Positions 1 through 11,245 of a stretch of 64,000 nt of DNA are shown here, piece by piece. The stretch is from positions 107,906,515-107,970,514 of the forward strand of contig CM075729.1 of NCBI GenBank assembly GCA_037974335.1, given 5' to 3'. Both the position numbers and the translations under genes were made by a program. Within the stretch, counting starts at the first letter, position 1, and every line of letters begins with the position of its first letter. A model generated the notes under the pieces. The model was not told the DNA's origin and did not search any database. It was given only the letters and a program-made list of their open reading frames with translations. This DNA is from Prionace glauca (lineage: Eukaryota; Chordata; Chondrichthyes; Carcharhiniformes; Carcharhinidae).

Positions 1-2069
1 AAGTTCTGAAGGAAAGATTGATGCGCTGTTTTCAAAATTACTGGGACCCAATATCACTATCCTTTAGGACTGAGATGTAGAGTAGTTATTTTAACCTCAT
101 TCTTTCGTGGACTCGGGTGTTGCGAGCAAGGGCAACATCGGTTGCCCATCTCTGATTACTTTCACATCACTGTGAATGTAGACCAGACTAGGTCGGGATG
201 GCGGATCTCCCTCTCTGAAGGACATTAGCGAACCAGATAGATTTTGCATAAATGAAAGCAAAATACTGCAGCCCTCCTATTACGTCACCTTTCCCTCTGA
301 AAGGCGCTGGGATAGGGATGGCAGGCTTTGCAACCTGCGGTAACAGATGGCGTGTGGCGCCGTAATCGGATCGCGCTTCGTTCTCAGCATTGTGACCGCA
401 GCAGCGTCGTTTTGAATTCGAGTCACAGACGTTTCATTTTCATTTCCGTGCCCAGTGAATCCTGTGAAAATAAAATCAGGAGTAAATACTGCATGACACA
501 GTCTTGCGTGTTGATCCAACGCTATTGGTTACATCAAAACACAACATTTCTAATTAACTCTGCTTTCTGATCCAGTTTTCAAGCTCATCTTTATTCGGAG
601 AGGTTTTTTTTCTCCTTCTTAGAAGTACTAAACTGTATTGAATTTAATCCTCCATTGATTTCATTATCACTTTGCTGCGGAATCTGTTGAACTGTGTAAA
701 AAAAAACACTATTTGCGACGTATGGTTTGTTCTGCTAGTATTGCAGGGAATACGTTGCAAACGTGCCTAGAAACCAATATTTAGATCGCGGGTGTATATT
801 TCACGCTCGAGTCATTTCAGAGCCCGGACGTTTACCGCGCTGCATTTGTTGTGACCAACACACGTCTCCAACCCACAGTTTGCACAGTGGTTAGCACTGC
901 TTCCTCTCATGTTTAAGAACCTGGGTTCAATTTCCAACTCGGGTCACTGTTTCAGAAGTATTTCCTATAATTACACCGTTCAGGAAATAAGTTTCAGTTT
1001 AGGAAATGCTGCAGCTAATTGATAGTGAAATTAGAGGAGGATAAAAGAAGTATTATTAATTGTGGAAAAGAGAAGAATCTCCGTGAAGAGCTGGCTTTGA
1101 AGGCTGCGAATGCTGTGTGTCGAAGCAATCACTATGTTTTAATCAACAACAAAAAGATTCTTCATACAATCATTCCTCTAAACTATTTTTTTACCTAGCT
1201 TCCCTGAGATCAGACCCCTGCGAGTAATGCTGCCGTGACTGGGATTCGGGCAGCTGTTCCCGCAGCCAAAAGTACAAACGACTGTATAATCACGGCGCCA
1301 CACGCCAACTGCTGTTTCTCCTGACTCATGTCGCTGCCTTCGAAACTGTACTGTAGCGAAGTAGTGGCCCATCGTTCCACAAGGGGGCTTTCAAATCAAT
1401 TGGTATGTTTCCTTCGGTCAGAGAAGCACAGCGAAACACGAGTTCAACCGGACGGATCTGGAGCCTGGATTATTAACCAGTCAACTGAGAGGGCTGTGTC
1501 TTGACGCAATTAATGTTTTGATCGGGATAAATGAGGTGATATTCCATATTTGCTCCTGGTTAGTGTTTTAGCGGTTTCACTGGTAGCAAACTCCTCCGAA
1601 TAGCGCTGCCGTGATTCTTATTCGAAATGATGTTGCGGCAACAACGCAGGGCACGAACTACTTTGCGAGCACTGTGCTAAATTCCAGCTGCTGTTTTTAC
1701 TCCTTCGTGCAGCTAGCTTCAACATCTCACTGTACCTAAACAGTGGCCAATCAATCTATATCTGTGTTTCCAAAACAAATGGTATTTCCATCTATGAAAC
1801 ATGCACTTTAAAACAAGGCTACTATCTGAAAATAGCTTGTTCAGGGAATTTTCGTGGAATTCATTGAGCTCTGCGTTTTTTTCATTCTATGGCTTAGTTA
1901 GAAATAAATATTTTCTGAGAAGTTGCAGCTCTATTACGTTCCATTCAGTTCACGCGCAGATATTTTATAAATGCTCATTCGAAATACGCAAGTGGTGTGT
2001 CGTGCACCTCCATTCAATTCGTCTGAAAGTTATGTGTACAAGCGTAAAATACTGCAAATGCTGGAGATC
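1..2069. other. Intergenic DNA without a supported gene
   Basis: I see no convincing coding region here; the open frames are short and resemble nothing I know. About 880-955 is a plus-strand fragment of a tRNA-type SINE (CACAGTGGTTAGCACTGC followed by the B-box-like GGGTTCAATTTCC). Three diverged copies of one unit of roughly 120-180 bp lie at about 320-435 (plus), 1,200-1,385 (minus) and 1,595-1,775 (minus), recognisable by shared blocks such as GGCGTGTGGCGCCGT. What that unit is remains unknown. Confidence 0.5.
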
Positions 2070-3237
2070 TACATAAGAACATAAGAAATAGGAGCAGGCG
2101 GAGGCCATCGAGCCCTTCGAGCCTGCCCCGCCATTCAATAAGATCATGGCTGATCTGTCGTGGCTCAGTTCCACTTTCCCGCCCTCTCCCCATAACCCTT
2201 AATCCCCTCTCTTGTCAAAAACCCATCAACCCGCGTCTTAAAAATATTTAGCGAGGTAGCCTCCACCACTTCAACGGACAGAGAATTCCAGAGATTCACC
2301 ACCCTTTGAGTGAAGAAGTTCCTCCTCAACTCCGTTCTAAACCGCACCCCCCCCTTTATCTTGAGGCTGTGCCCCCTAGTCCAACTGTCTTTTTTGAGCG
2401 GGAAGAGTCTCTCCACCTCTATCCTATCCATCCATTCATCATCTTATACGTCTCAATGAGATCTCCCCTCATTCTTCTAAACTCCAACGAGTACAAGTTT
2501 ATTCAGCCTCTCCTCATAGCTCAACCCTCTCAACTCCGGTATCAGCCTAGTAAACCTCCTCTGCACTCCCTCCAAGGCCAAAATATCTTTGCGCAGGTGC
2601 TGCGCCCAAAACTGCACACAGTACTCCAGCTGCGGCCTCACCAATGCCCTATACAGCTGCAGCAAGACCTCCCTACTTTTATATTCAATCCCCCTCGCTA
2701 TGAAGGCCAGCATCCCAATCGCCTTCCTGACCACCTGCTGCACCTGCAAGCTGGGTTTTTGCGACTCATGCACAAGGACCCCGAGGTCCCTCTGCACCGT
2801 CGCCTGCTGCAGTTTTTCGCCCCGTAAGTAATAGTCCTTCCTACCATTCCTCCTACCAAAGTGGACCACCTCACACTTGCCAACATTGAATTCCATTTGC
2901 CATTTCCTGGCCCATTCGCCCAGCCTATCTAGATCCTTCTGCAGACTCTCCACACCCTCCGCACAATTTGCCGTTCCACCAATCTTGGTGTCATCAGCAA
3001 ATTTCGACACCATACACTCGGTTCCCTCCTCCAGATCATCTATATAAATGGTAAATAGCTGAGGCCCCAGCACCGACCCCTGGGGCACTCCACTAGTCAC
3101 CATCTGCCAATCCGAATAGCACCCATTGACCCCCACTCTCTGCCTCCTATTTGACAACCAATCCTCTATCCACGCTAACACCCTACTCCCAACTCCATGT
3201 CCCCTGACCTTCTGCAATAACCTCTTGTGAGATGCAA
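2070..3237 (-). mobile_element. CR1 LINE, 5'-truncated (young family)
   Basis: This is the 3' portion of a CR1-clade non-LTR retrotransposon on the minus strand. The frame 3,271-2,477 encodes the second half of the reverse transcriptase, with SGVPQGSVLGPQLFTIYIDD and then KFADDTKIGG, followed by the conserved EYKSREVLLQLYRALVRPQLEY block. The 3' end at 2,070 carries the (TTCTTATG)n tail typical of this family. The 5' end is truncated near 3,237, where it abuts an older LINE in the same orientation. The same family recurs at 27.1, 39.3, 51.8 and 59.0 kb. Compared with those copies the frame is broken near 2,480, so it does not encode a working enzyme. Confidence 0.9.
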
Positions 3238-4579
3238 ACATAGCAACAGTGCCTTCAGTTCTGTCCTCCAAATTGTTCAGGTATATTGTGAAACATTACA
3301 ATCCCAGCACTGATCCCAGAGGCACAGCACTAGTCACTGGCTGCGATCCTAAAAAAAAAACTCTTTATCCCCACTCTCTGCCTTCTGCCAGTCAACCAAT
3401 CCTCTATCCATACCAGGATCTTACCCTGAACACCATGGGCACTTAACTTCTTCAACAGTGTCATATGTGGTTCCTTGTCAAAGGCTTTCTGAAAATCTAA
3501 ATAAATCACATCCATCTGCTCTCCTTTATTTAATTTTCTTGTTACCTCCTCAAATAACTCCAACGAATTTGTCAGACATGACCTCCTCTTGATAAAGCCG
3601 TGCTGACTCAGTCCTGTTTTCTCTTGCACTTCCAAGTACTCTGCAATCTCATCTTTAATAACGGACTCTAAGATCTTGCCAATGACCCAGGTCAGGCTCA
3701 ACGGCCTATAATTTCCCATCTGCTGTCTCCCTCTCTTCTTAAGCAGTGGTGTTACATTAGGTGCTGTCCAGTCCTCTGGTACCCTAACTGCATCCAGTAA
3801 TTCCTGAAAGATCATTACCAATGCCTCCACAATTTCCTCACATATCGCTTTTAGTAACCTGGGGTGTAGTCCATCTGGTCCAGGTGATTGATCCACTTTC
3901 AGGTCTTTCAGTTTCTCTTGAGCCTTCTCCTTAGTGATGGCCACTACACTCACCTATGCCCCCTGACTGTCCTGAGGCTCTAATATCCCACTGGTGTCTT
4001 CCACCATGAAGACTGAGGCAAAGTAGCAATTTAGTTCCTCTGCATTGCTTTGTTTTCTATTATTACTTCTCCAGCCTCATTTTCCAGTGGTCCAATGACT
4101 CTCTAAAGCTGATGCCATTAATGTTCCACAGTTTTCCCTGCTGGGCTCCATTTCCAATCAACTCTGGCCAACTCCTCCCTCATGTCTTTGTAGTTATCAT
4201 TATTTAATTATAATACTATTTCATCTGATTCCAGCTCCTCTCTCTCAAACTGCAGGGTAAATTTTATTATATTGTGGTCACTACTCCCAAAGAGTTCCTT
4301 CATTTTAAGTTCCTTGATCAAGTTTGCATCGTTACACATCACCAAATCCAGAAATGCCTTTTCCCTAGTAGGCTCTGTCACAAACTGCACCAAAAAAAAA
4401 TCTCTTAGACATTCCATGAATTCCTTTTCTTTGGATCCACTACCTATCTGATTTTCCCATGCCAGCCCCCCAAAATTATTGTAATTTTTTAATATGCCTT
4501 TTCTATTTCCTGATTTATTTTCTGCCCCCCATATCCTGACTACTGGCAGGGGCCCTGTACATAATTCCCATCAGGGTCT

Positions 4580-5192
4580 TGTTATCGGACGACAAATTTT
4601 ATGAAATTGGGTACACAATATGGAAGCAGACTAAAGTTGCACTCAGAGCCTCCCCACTAAAGGTCACAAGAGACCAGACACAGATTAGCAGGCAAGGACA
4701 TACTTTTAGAATGCAAATGAGAGCTAGCGCACAAAGGGAACTGGACAGGATGGCACCTGCAGGAACTAAATTAAAAAGTACACCAAATCAGCACCCCTGA
4801 TCTAATCAACCGACCCACTCTGGAGACACTTAAAGATTACCATAACTAAGGAAGCATCCCTGGCCCCACAAACCAGTCAAACACCCATTGTTCAAACCCC
4901 GGATATTCTAGACCATTAATAAACCTATCAGACAGAAACAATTAACACACACTTAAAAACATTGTTACAATGCTTAAAGACATCAAAACAGGATGGTCAG
5001 AGTCGAATACTGCAAACGAACCATTACCATTTGAATTGTACAGTGTATCAAGTTCAGGTATAACTGTAGCCCATTGCAGCGGGTCTTTAGAGTTCTGTCG
5101 GGACAGTTTGGTTTGTATGTAAAAATAAGCTGTACCACTGTTGAACCTGACCCTGAGTCCATAGTGGTTATGTTCGCCCTCTTGCGCTAACA
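4580..5192 (+). mobile_element. Solo LTR fossil (613 bp)
   Basis: The segment begins TGTTATCGG and ends GCGCTAACA, giving the TGTTA...TAACA inverted ends usual for LTRs. It is bounded by a 4-bp direct repeat GTCT at 4,576-4,579 and 5,193-5,196, and it interrupts an otherwise continuous CR1-type LINE. An AATAAA lies at about 4,917 on the plus strand, supporting plus orientation. No internal retroviral or Gypsy genes are present, so this is a lone LTR left after recombination. Whether it comes from an endogenous retrovirus or a Gypsy-type element cannot be told from the LTR alone. Confidence 0.6.
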
Positions 5193-5649
5193 GTCTTTTT
5201 ACCTTTGTGATTCCTCAACTCTACCCACAGTGATTATACACCTTCAGATCCTATATGACTTCTTGCTATCAATTTAACTTCATCCCTTACTAACAATGCA
5301 ACCCTATCCCCTTTGCCCATCTGTCTTTCCGATAGGACACATTTTCTTGGATATTTAGATCCCAGCCCTGATTTCCTTTTAGCCATGCCTCTGTGATGTC
5401 CACAACATCATACCACAACAAGCTCATTTACCTTGTTCCGTATACTGCGTGCATTTAAGCACAACACCCTAAGCCCTGCATTGACCACATCCCTTCTCAT
5501 ACTTGTCACCTTTTTTGCTTTGCACAAGGTAAGAATCCTGCCATCTTCTGTACTCTATTCTATTATGTGCTCTTGAAACTTTACTAATTCTCCTGAATCC
5601 TCAGCTCCATTAAACCGCACTTCTACCCTCTCCTTTAACTTTGATTTTC

Positions 5650-6240
5650 TAATTTTCCATACAACTGAAACCTCCCACTCATTATTAAATATAAAGCTCT
5701 GTATACAGCCCTAGTTATATGGTTTGCCAGGACTCTGGTCCCAGCACGATTCGGGTGAAGATCATCCCACTGGAACAGATCCCCTCTTCCCCAATACTGG
5801 TGGCAATGTTCCATGAATTCAAACCCATTCCCCCCACACCAATCTTTGAGCCACACATTGACCTCCTCAATCTTATTGCCCCACTGCCCCACCTTGTGGC
5901 TAAGGTAGTAATCCAGAGATTATTACTTTCTTGGTTCTGCTTTTTAATTTAGCACCTAGCTGTTCATATTCCTTTAGCAAAGCCTTTTTCCTAACCTACC
6001 TATGTCGTGTTGTCCAAGTAGGTGCCAACAATTGGATCTTTATCTTCCCACTACATGATTCTCTGTTGCCCAGATGAGATATCCCAAACTCGAGCACAAG
6101 GCAGGCAACACAACCTTCGGGATTCTTGATCCTGGTCACAGAGAACAATGTCAATGCCCCTAAATATACTAACCCCAATTATGACTGCATCTCTTCCCCC
6201 CCCCCACCCCCCACCCCGCCCACCACACACAACTTGAGTG
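5650..6240 (-). pseudogene. CR1 ORF1 esterase-like (SGNH) domain remnant
   Basis: Read on the minus strand, the start of this piece reads VIIGVSIFRGIDIVLC, resembling block I of SGNH esterases (G-D-S-I/V-L-R) with the Asp replaced by Val. The far end reads WDDLHPNRAGTRVLANHI, resembling block V, D-x-x-H, which carries the catalytic Asp and His in that fold. Esterase-type ORF1 proteins are known from CR1-clade LINEs, so the position upstream of an endonuclease/RT frame fits. The segment is broken by stops and a frame change (for example a TAG after the RIM residues near 6,050) and is a fossil. Block I could instead be chance, but the two ends occur at the right spacing. Confidence 0.55.
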
Positions 6241-6615
6241 GCTGCCTGTACCATGGTGTTGTTGTCAGTTTGCTCATCCTTCCTACAGTACCCCTTTCTG
6301 TCGACATAAGGAGCAAGAATCTCAACCTGTTGGAAAGTTCAGCGACTGAGGTTTCTCCAACCCTACCTCCTGGATCCCTCTACCAGCCTCAGTCACAGCC
6401 ACACCCTCCTGTCCCTGTCCACTGGCCGAATTCAAGGTATTTAATCGAAGGAATACGACTGCCTCCTGGAACAGTGTCCAGGTATCTCTCCCCCTCCCTG
6501 ATGTGTCACAGCATCCAAAGTTCAGAATCCAGATCATCCACTCTGAGCCAGAATTCCACAAGCAAACAAAACTTACTGTAGACATGCTCACAGGGAACCA
6601 CAACTCCCATGCATG

Positions 6616-8151
6616 AATAGTACATCACCTCTGTTTTGTTAGCTTTTAATTTGTTTTTTTTTTAATTACGCATCTCCTTTTTACCTCAGTCTCAACACAG
6701 TGTCTAACCAATAATTTAAATTTAGTATGACTCCCTGTTAGCCAAGCAAATCATGGCCCTTCTGTGATGTCACTTTTAAGTTATTTTTAGTCCAAACTCA
6801 CTGTGGGTTCAAAGAATCAAGTGTAGTGCTTCCTTACCAATCAGCCCTCTCCCTTGTCATCCCTGCTACCTGTTTCACCTAACTCAATGTTTTTACCCAA
6901 CTCCAAAAGCACTCCTCACAGCCAAGCAGCACTCACTTTTCATCCATAATTTCCAATTTGGATATGCTTATTAGGCACACAGTCTCCTACATATTTACTA
7001 ATGAATTCAGTTATTGTAGTGGCATATTTGTTCATGTTGGTTAAAAACTTTTTAAATACTGACCAGTCCACTATTCCAAGCAGTCCTGCAGGAGATCATC
7101 TGATTCCTCAGACCAACGTTGCACAACTTTCTACAATGAATTCTCCTGCTTCAGTTTTTGCTTGTAAGCAAGGAGCAGGAGCACAGCCTTGTGGTCTGAT
7201 TTACCAAAGTACCAGGTGATCAGCATGTTCGATATTTGTGCAGCAATAATCTCAGATGTTTGGGTCTATGGATGGAACAGGAAAGGAATTGGTGGTATCT
7301 TGGCAATACACTCAAGCTTGTCCTGATTGAAGTGCCTGACCAGGATGAACAAGGCCTCGGGATGTTTTGTCTCGAGGCTATTAGTTGTGCTGTGAAGTGC
7401 TATCTTGTTCTGAAGACATGGATTTCCACATCAGAGTGGAAGCATTTTGTGGTATGACTTAAAGAGACAGCAGGAATAATAGGTTTCATGGAATAACAGT
7501 TCTAGATTTTCATGCTTAAACGTCCATAAGAAATTGTTGAGCTTGCTGATTTTTAGACACAGCAGGTCGTGAACCATTTGGAGGAATCCTTTGTAATATT
7601 ACTTTTAAATGAACAGCTGTAATTTTGCACAACATGCTTTATTTCCAGCTTGTTAATAAGTGTTTAACTTTGAATGTTATAATCCAAAAAAAATGGTGTT
7701 ATTAGATTTTATGCTGCTCAGATTAGTATGTTTTATTCTCTTTTACAGAGCATTAAAAAAATTAATGGACAGTAGCCAAGTTTCCCTCTGGAAACTTGAC
7801 AAGTACTTGCTGTAGTCATAACAGATTTTATAAAGTGCAAAACCTTTTAGTTTCTTTCAGTGGTGGACATGATAGTGCAAGGAGTCTTAAATCAGTTGTA
7901 ATTACAGGTTATATTTCCAATTTAGATGTACATTTTGTTTTTAAGATTGTCTATTGTGTGCAAGTCACGGGCTTTGACACAAGTCCCAGCAACTTGGTGT
8001 TGGCCAAGACAGTTGCCTTTTCCCCTACTGAACCTTTGCAGCTCCAGCCCAAAGCCTATTGCATCCCGCTGCATTTTTCCAAGTGCGCATTTTATTTGAT
8101 CATTTATAAAATCACCTGCTGTCAGTTATTTACTTTCTCAGGCAAGGTTGG
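6616..8151. other. Non-coding stretch with an unclassified repeat at 6,960-7,250
   Basis: No gene is supported. About 6,960-7,250 is related to about 39,690-39,990: both contain GGCACACAGTCT, TACTAA.GAA.TCAGTTA, GGAGATCATC.AATTACTCAGACC and CCTTGTGGTCT in the same order. The rest is AT-rich and I recognise nothing in it. Confidence 0.5.
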
Positions 8152-8465
8152 GATGGCATGGTGGCATAGTGGTTAGCACTGATACCTCACAGTGCCAAGG
8201 ATCCAGGTTTGATTTTCAGGCACTCCCTGTGCCTGCATGGTTTTCTCCAGCTGCATTAGTTTCTACCCACATTCCAAAGATGTGCAGGTTCTATGAATTT
8301 GCTAAGCAAAATTGCCTCTTCCCCCACCACACCATGATAAATACAGGGGCATTACAGGTACAGGGCAGAGGGCAGGGACTGTCTAAGATGCTTTCTCAGG
8401 CAGTTAGTGCAGATTCAATGGGCCAGATGACCTGATTCTGTGCTGTATGGGGTCTATGGCTATAC
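8152..8465 (+). mobile_element. tRNA-type SINE
   Basis: Begins with the pol III A-box-like GTGGCATAGTGGTTAGCACT, followed by a degenerate B box (ATCCAGGTTTGATTTTC), then the middle block with TTCCAAAGATGTGCAGGTT, and ends in GGGCCAGATGACC...CTGTGCTGTATGGGGTCTATGG, the CR1-like 3' tail that many SINEs of this type share. It is an old copy. Confidence 0.8.
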
Positions 8466-8554
8466 CTTTTACAGATTATGCAATGGACCTCACTTTGTTG
8501 AGTGAGAAATGTATACAGAAGTCAAGTATTTTCACGCTCATTCATGGACTGTGG

Positions 8555-8800
8555 ATGTCATTGGCTAAGTTAGTATTATTGCCCACGTTGACTGCCCTTG
8601 AGAAGGAGGTGAAAAGCTGTTTATTTGAGCTGATGTGTTTATTGTGATGTGGACTCACTCAGAACTGATAGGGAGATCACAGCTTTTGACCCAGTGACAG
8701 TGAAGGAACAGTGATATATTTCAAAGTCAGGATGGTGTGTGGCTTTGGAGAGAAACTTGCAGGGGGTGGTCTCCCCCTGAGTCTGCTGCCCTTCTCTACT
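8555..8800 (-). mobile_element. LINE remnant, split by CR1 (first part)
   Basis: On the minus strand this matches the 3' part of the LINE present at 15.3-16.2 and 30.3-31.1 kb (blocks such as CACTGTCACTGGGTCAAAA and the CCTTGAGAAGG end on the plus strand). Its continuation lies at 10,145-10,312 beyond the CR1 at 8,826-10,144, so the CR1 landed inside it. Confidence 0.65.
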
Positions 8801-8825
8801 TAGATTATAGTTCAGATTATAGTTT

Positions 8826-10144
8826 ATGAGCATTTGGAGAGGTTTGGAGAGGTTTGACATGATCAGGAATAGTCAGCATGGATTTGTCAAGGGCAGGTCG
8901 TGCCTTACGAGCCTAGTTGAGTTCTTCGATAATGTGACTGAACACATTGACGAAGGAAGTGCCGTGGACGTAGTGTACATGGACTTCAGCAAGGCTTTTG
9001 ATAAGGTCCCCGATGCAAGACTTCTTGAGAAGGTGAGAGGGCATGGGATCCAAGGGCCTTTGGCCTTGTGGATCCAGAACTGGCTTGCCTGCAGAAGGCA
9101 GAGAGTGGTTGTGGATGGGTCTTTTTCGGAATGGAGGTCAGTCACCAGTGGAGTGCCCCAAGGATCTGTTCTGGGACCCTTGCTGTTTGTCATTTTCATA
9201 AATGACCTGGATGAGGAAGTGGAGGGATGGGTTAGCAAGTTCGCTGATGACACGAAGGTTGGCGATGTTGTGGATGGTCTGGAAGGATGTCAAAAGTTGC
9301 AGCAGGACATAGATAGGATGCAGGAATGGGCGGAGAAGTGGCAGATGGACTTCAACGTGGATAAATGTGTAGTCGTCCATTTCGGCAGAACCAACGGGAT
9401 GAACGAGTACACTATTAAGGACAGGGGTCTTAGTAGCGTTGAAGAGCAGAAGGATCTCGGGGTCCGGGTTCACAGGACTCTTAAATCGGCCTCGCAGGTG
9501 GAGGAGGTGGTCAAGAAGGCGTATGGTGTACTGGCCTTCATTAATCGAGGGATTGAGTTTAGGAGTCGGGAGGTAATGCTGCAACTTTACAGGACCCTCG
9601 TCAGGCCTCATTTGGAGTACTGTGCGCAGTTCTGGTCGCCTCACTATAGGAAAGACGTAGAAGCTATTGAAAGGGTGCAGAGGAGATTTACAAGGATGTT
9701 GCCTGGACTGGGAGGCATGCCTTATGAAGATAGGTTGAGGGAGCTGGGACTCTTTTCCCTGGAGAGGCGAAGGTTGAGAAGCGACCTGATAGAAGTTTAT
9801 AAAATGTTGAGATGAATAGATAGGGTGGACTCTCAGAGGCTATTTCCCCGGGTTGAAATGGTCGCTACGAGAGGACACAGATTTAAGGTGCGGGGAGGGA
9901 AGTACAGAGGTGATGTTAGGGGTAAGTTTTTCACTCAGAGGGTGGTGAGTGAATGGAATCGGCTGCCGTCGTCGGTGGTGGAGGCGAACTCGCTGGGGTC
10001 TTTTAAAAGACTTCTGGATGAGTATATGGGGTTTAATGGGATTGGGGGTTATAGATAGATCTATAGATTGGTGGGGTTGATGTGATCGGCGCAACTCGAG
10101 GGCCGAAGGGCCTGTTTGTGCTGTAATGTTCTACGTTCTATGTT
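8826..10144 (+). mobile_element. CR1 LINE, 5'-truncated (family with ATGTTCTA tail), copy 1
   Basis: One open frame of 329 codons (8,826-9,815) encodes reverse transcriptase from the thumb-proximal QHGFVKGRSCL block through DVVYMDFSKAFDKV, SGVPQGSVLGPLLFVIFIND and KFADDTKVG to the C-terminal SLERRRLRSDLIEVYK. It ends at a TGA where copy 2 (36,990-38,465) has GGA, so this is a single nonsense change; the frame resumes at 9,825-10,058 (GHRFKVRGGKYRGDV). The 3' end carries GGGCCGAAGGGCCTG and an (ATGTTCTA)n tail at 10,144. The endonuclease half is absent. Confidence 0.9.
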
Positions 10145-10312
10145 CTAATGTTGTTGAAAGAGCCTTGGTGAGGTCCAAAACTGCAGCTTGTAGATGGTAC
10201 TTATTAAGTGTTTGAACGTTTGTGGAAGGGATGCCCCTTCCCCCTGCCACCCCCGAGATGGTGCGAAGCTTGAGTGTTCTTGTAATGCACTCATTCAGAC
10301 AATCCATCACAA
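10145..10312 (-). mobile_element. LINE remnant, split by CR1 (second part)
   Basis: Continuation of the 8,555-8,800 fragment: plus-strand blocks TTGAAAGAGCCTTGGTGAG, CTTGTAGATGGTAC and GCACTCATTCAGACAA are the reverse complement of the RT C-terminal region of the LINE at 15.3-16.2 kb. It marks the 3' limit of DNA that can belong to the MHC class I gene. Confidence 0.6.
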
Positions 10313-11122
10313 TTAAATGGCAATGAGCCACTGATGAAACAGAGTCCAGTCCTTCCGACATCCTGAGCCCAGAGTTATCTGTTTATAACCAAGTTTGGTG
10401 TCAGTTCTGCAGCTGTTAAAACCCAAGAATGTAAAGTTATGTCTCAGGCTGGGGCTGAAATATTCAAGGACGATTCTCCTCTTGCTGCAGCTGTAAAGAA
10501 GGAAGATCCTTTGTTACACAGCCATCGTACAACCAGTTAAATACTCCTGACAGAAACACAGAGGGACAGAGACATACAGAAAGATCTGCACACACAGACT
10601 CATGACACACTCAAGATGCATTGAACATTTATGATTTACTGCATTGCAACTAGATCTTTGATCTCTTGTGATTAAAAATAGAAAGGGAACATTAGTTGCA
10701 AAGTTTCCCTTCCCCAAAATCATCATCATAAACACACAGAGGGAATGACCAAATTTACCAGAGGTAACTCTCAGGACATTCTTTTGCTCAACTGAGATAA
10801 AGGCATCCCATCCCTCCAGTCCCTCAGCACATATCTGAATTCCCAGTCCCCTCATAGGGCCATGTCCTATCCCATTTTGCATTCGCCCCCTGTCCCATTA
10901 CTTCTCTTTTGGCCCTACACAATATTGTCTTTGTTCCCTCAAATCTATTTCCAGACTCAATATCCCTAGCACATACCCGAGTTCCTCCAACTCCTGTACT
11001 TTAGATGGTTGTATGACAAATTCCCACATGGCATGGGGGTGCTGCAAATGTTTTAAAGTTTGTGCTGTGACATTTGAATCCATTCATTCCCAAAAGTGAC
11101 AGAATCTTTCATCCTTTCTCAC
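10313..11122 (-). other. Unresolved 3' end of the MHC class I gene
   Basis: The transmembrane exon splices out at 11,123, so the cytoplasmic exon or exons and the 3' UTR should lie here. Two weak candidates exist on the minus strand. One is an acceptor at about 10,490 (CTTCCTTCTTTACAG) followed in phase 1 by codons for AAARGESSLNISAPA and a stop near 10,446. The other is a Ser-rich stretch SEGLDSVSSVA at about 10,361-10,329, which resembles class I tail ends but lacks a stop in frame. I cannot choose between them; a transcript would decide. Confidence 0.3.
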
Positions 11123-11245
11123 CTCTGCACTTCCACACAGCCATCACAATGACAAGAGAAAGCAGAGGAATGATCATCATGACTCCAACAGTCAAATTGT
11201 GATTCCTTCTGTTGGAAGATCCTGGAGTCAATCGGAATGTTCCAT
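11123..11245 (-). CDS. MHC class I connecting peptide and transmembrane exon
   Basis: Acceptor CCCCCATAG precedes the exon and donor GTGAGAAAGG follows it. The 123 bases translate in phase 1 to GTFRLTPGSSNRRNHN (connecting peptide), a hydrophobic helix VGVMMIIPLLSLVIVMAV and the stop-transfer WKCR. Length (41 codons) and phase 1-1 match class I exon 5. It is too short and too far (12.7 kb) from alpha3 to be noticed by open-frame scanning, but the phase, orientation and content tie it to the same gene. Confidence 0.9.

Larger units (their letters stand above)
3238..6615 (-). mobile_element. Older CR1-type LINE, split by a solo LTR
   Basis: Minus-strand CR1-like LINE with recognisable parts in the expected order. 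At 6.2-5.65 kb there is an ORF1 esterase-like segment, at 5.65-5.2 kb a linker, then the endonuclease end around 4,417-4,208 (LFGSSDHNIIKF, the SDH motif of APE-type nucleases), then reverse transcriptase at 3,953-3,330 with DQSPGPDGLHPRLLK and DVIYLDFQKAFDK. Positions 4,580-5,192 are a later insertion. Many frame breaks show that it is old. The 3' end is missing where the younger CR1 (2,070-3,237) begins. It belongs to the same lineage as the plus-strand LINE at 42.8-45.5 kb. Confidence 0.8.

Noticed and set aside
1178-1372. Minus-strand frame with an ETAV...FGCG pattern recalling a joined antigen-receptor V-J end
   Set aside because: The FR3 Cys and YYC are missing, no recombination signal or leader is present, and related copies nearby do not keep the frame.
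10329-10361. SEGLDSVSSVA as the last MHC cytoplasmic exon
   Set aside because: It has no in-frame stop at the expected place and no clear preceding exon in phase; recorded only as a weak candidate.
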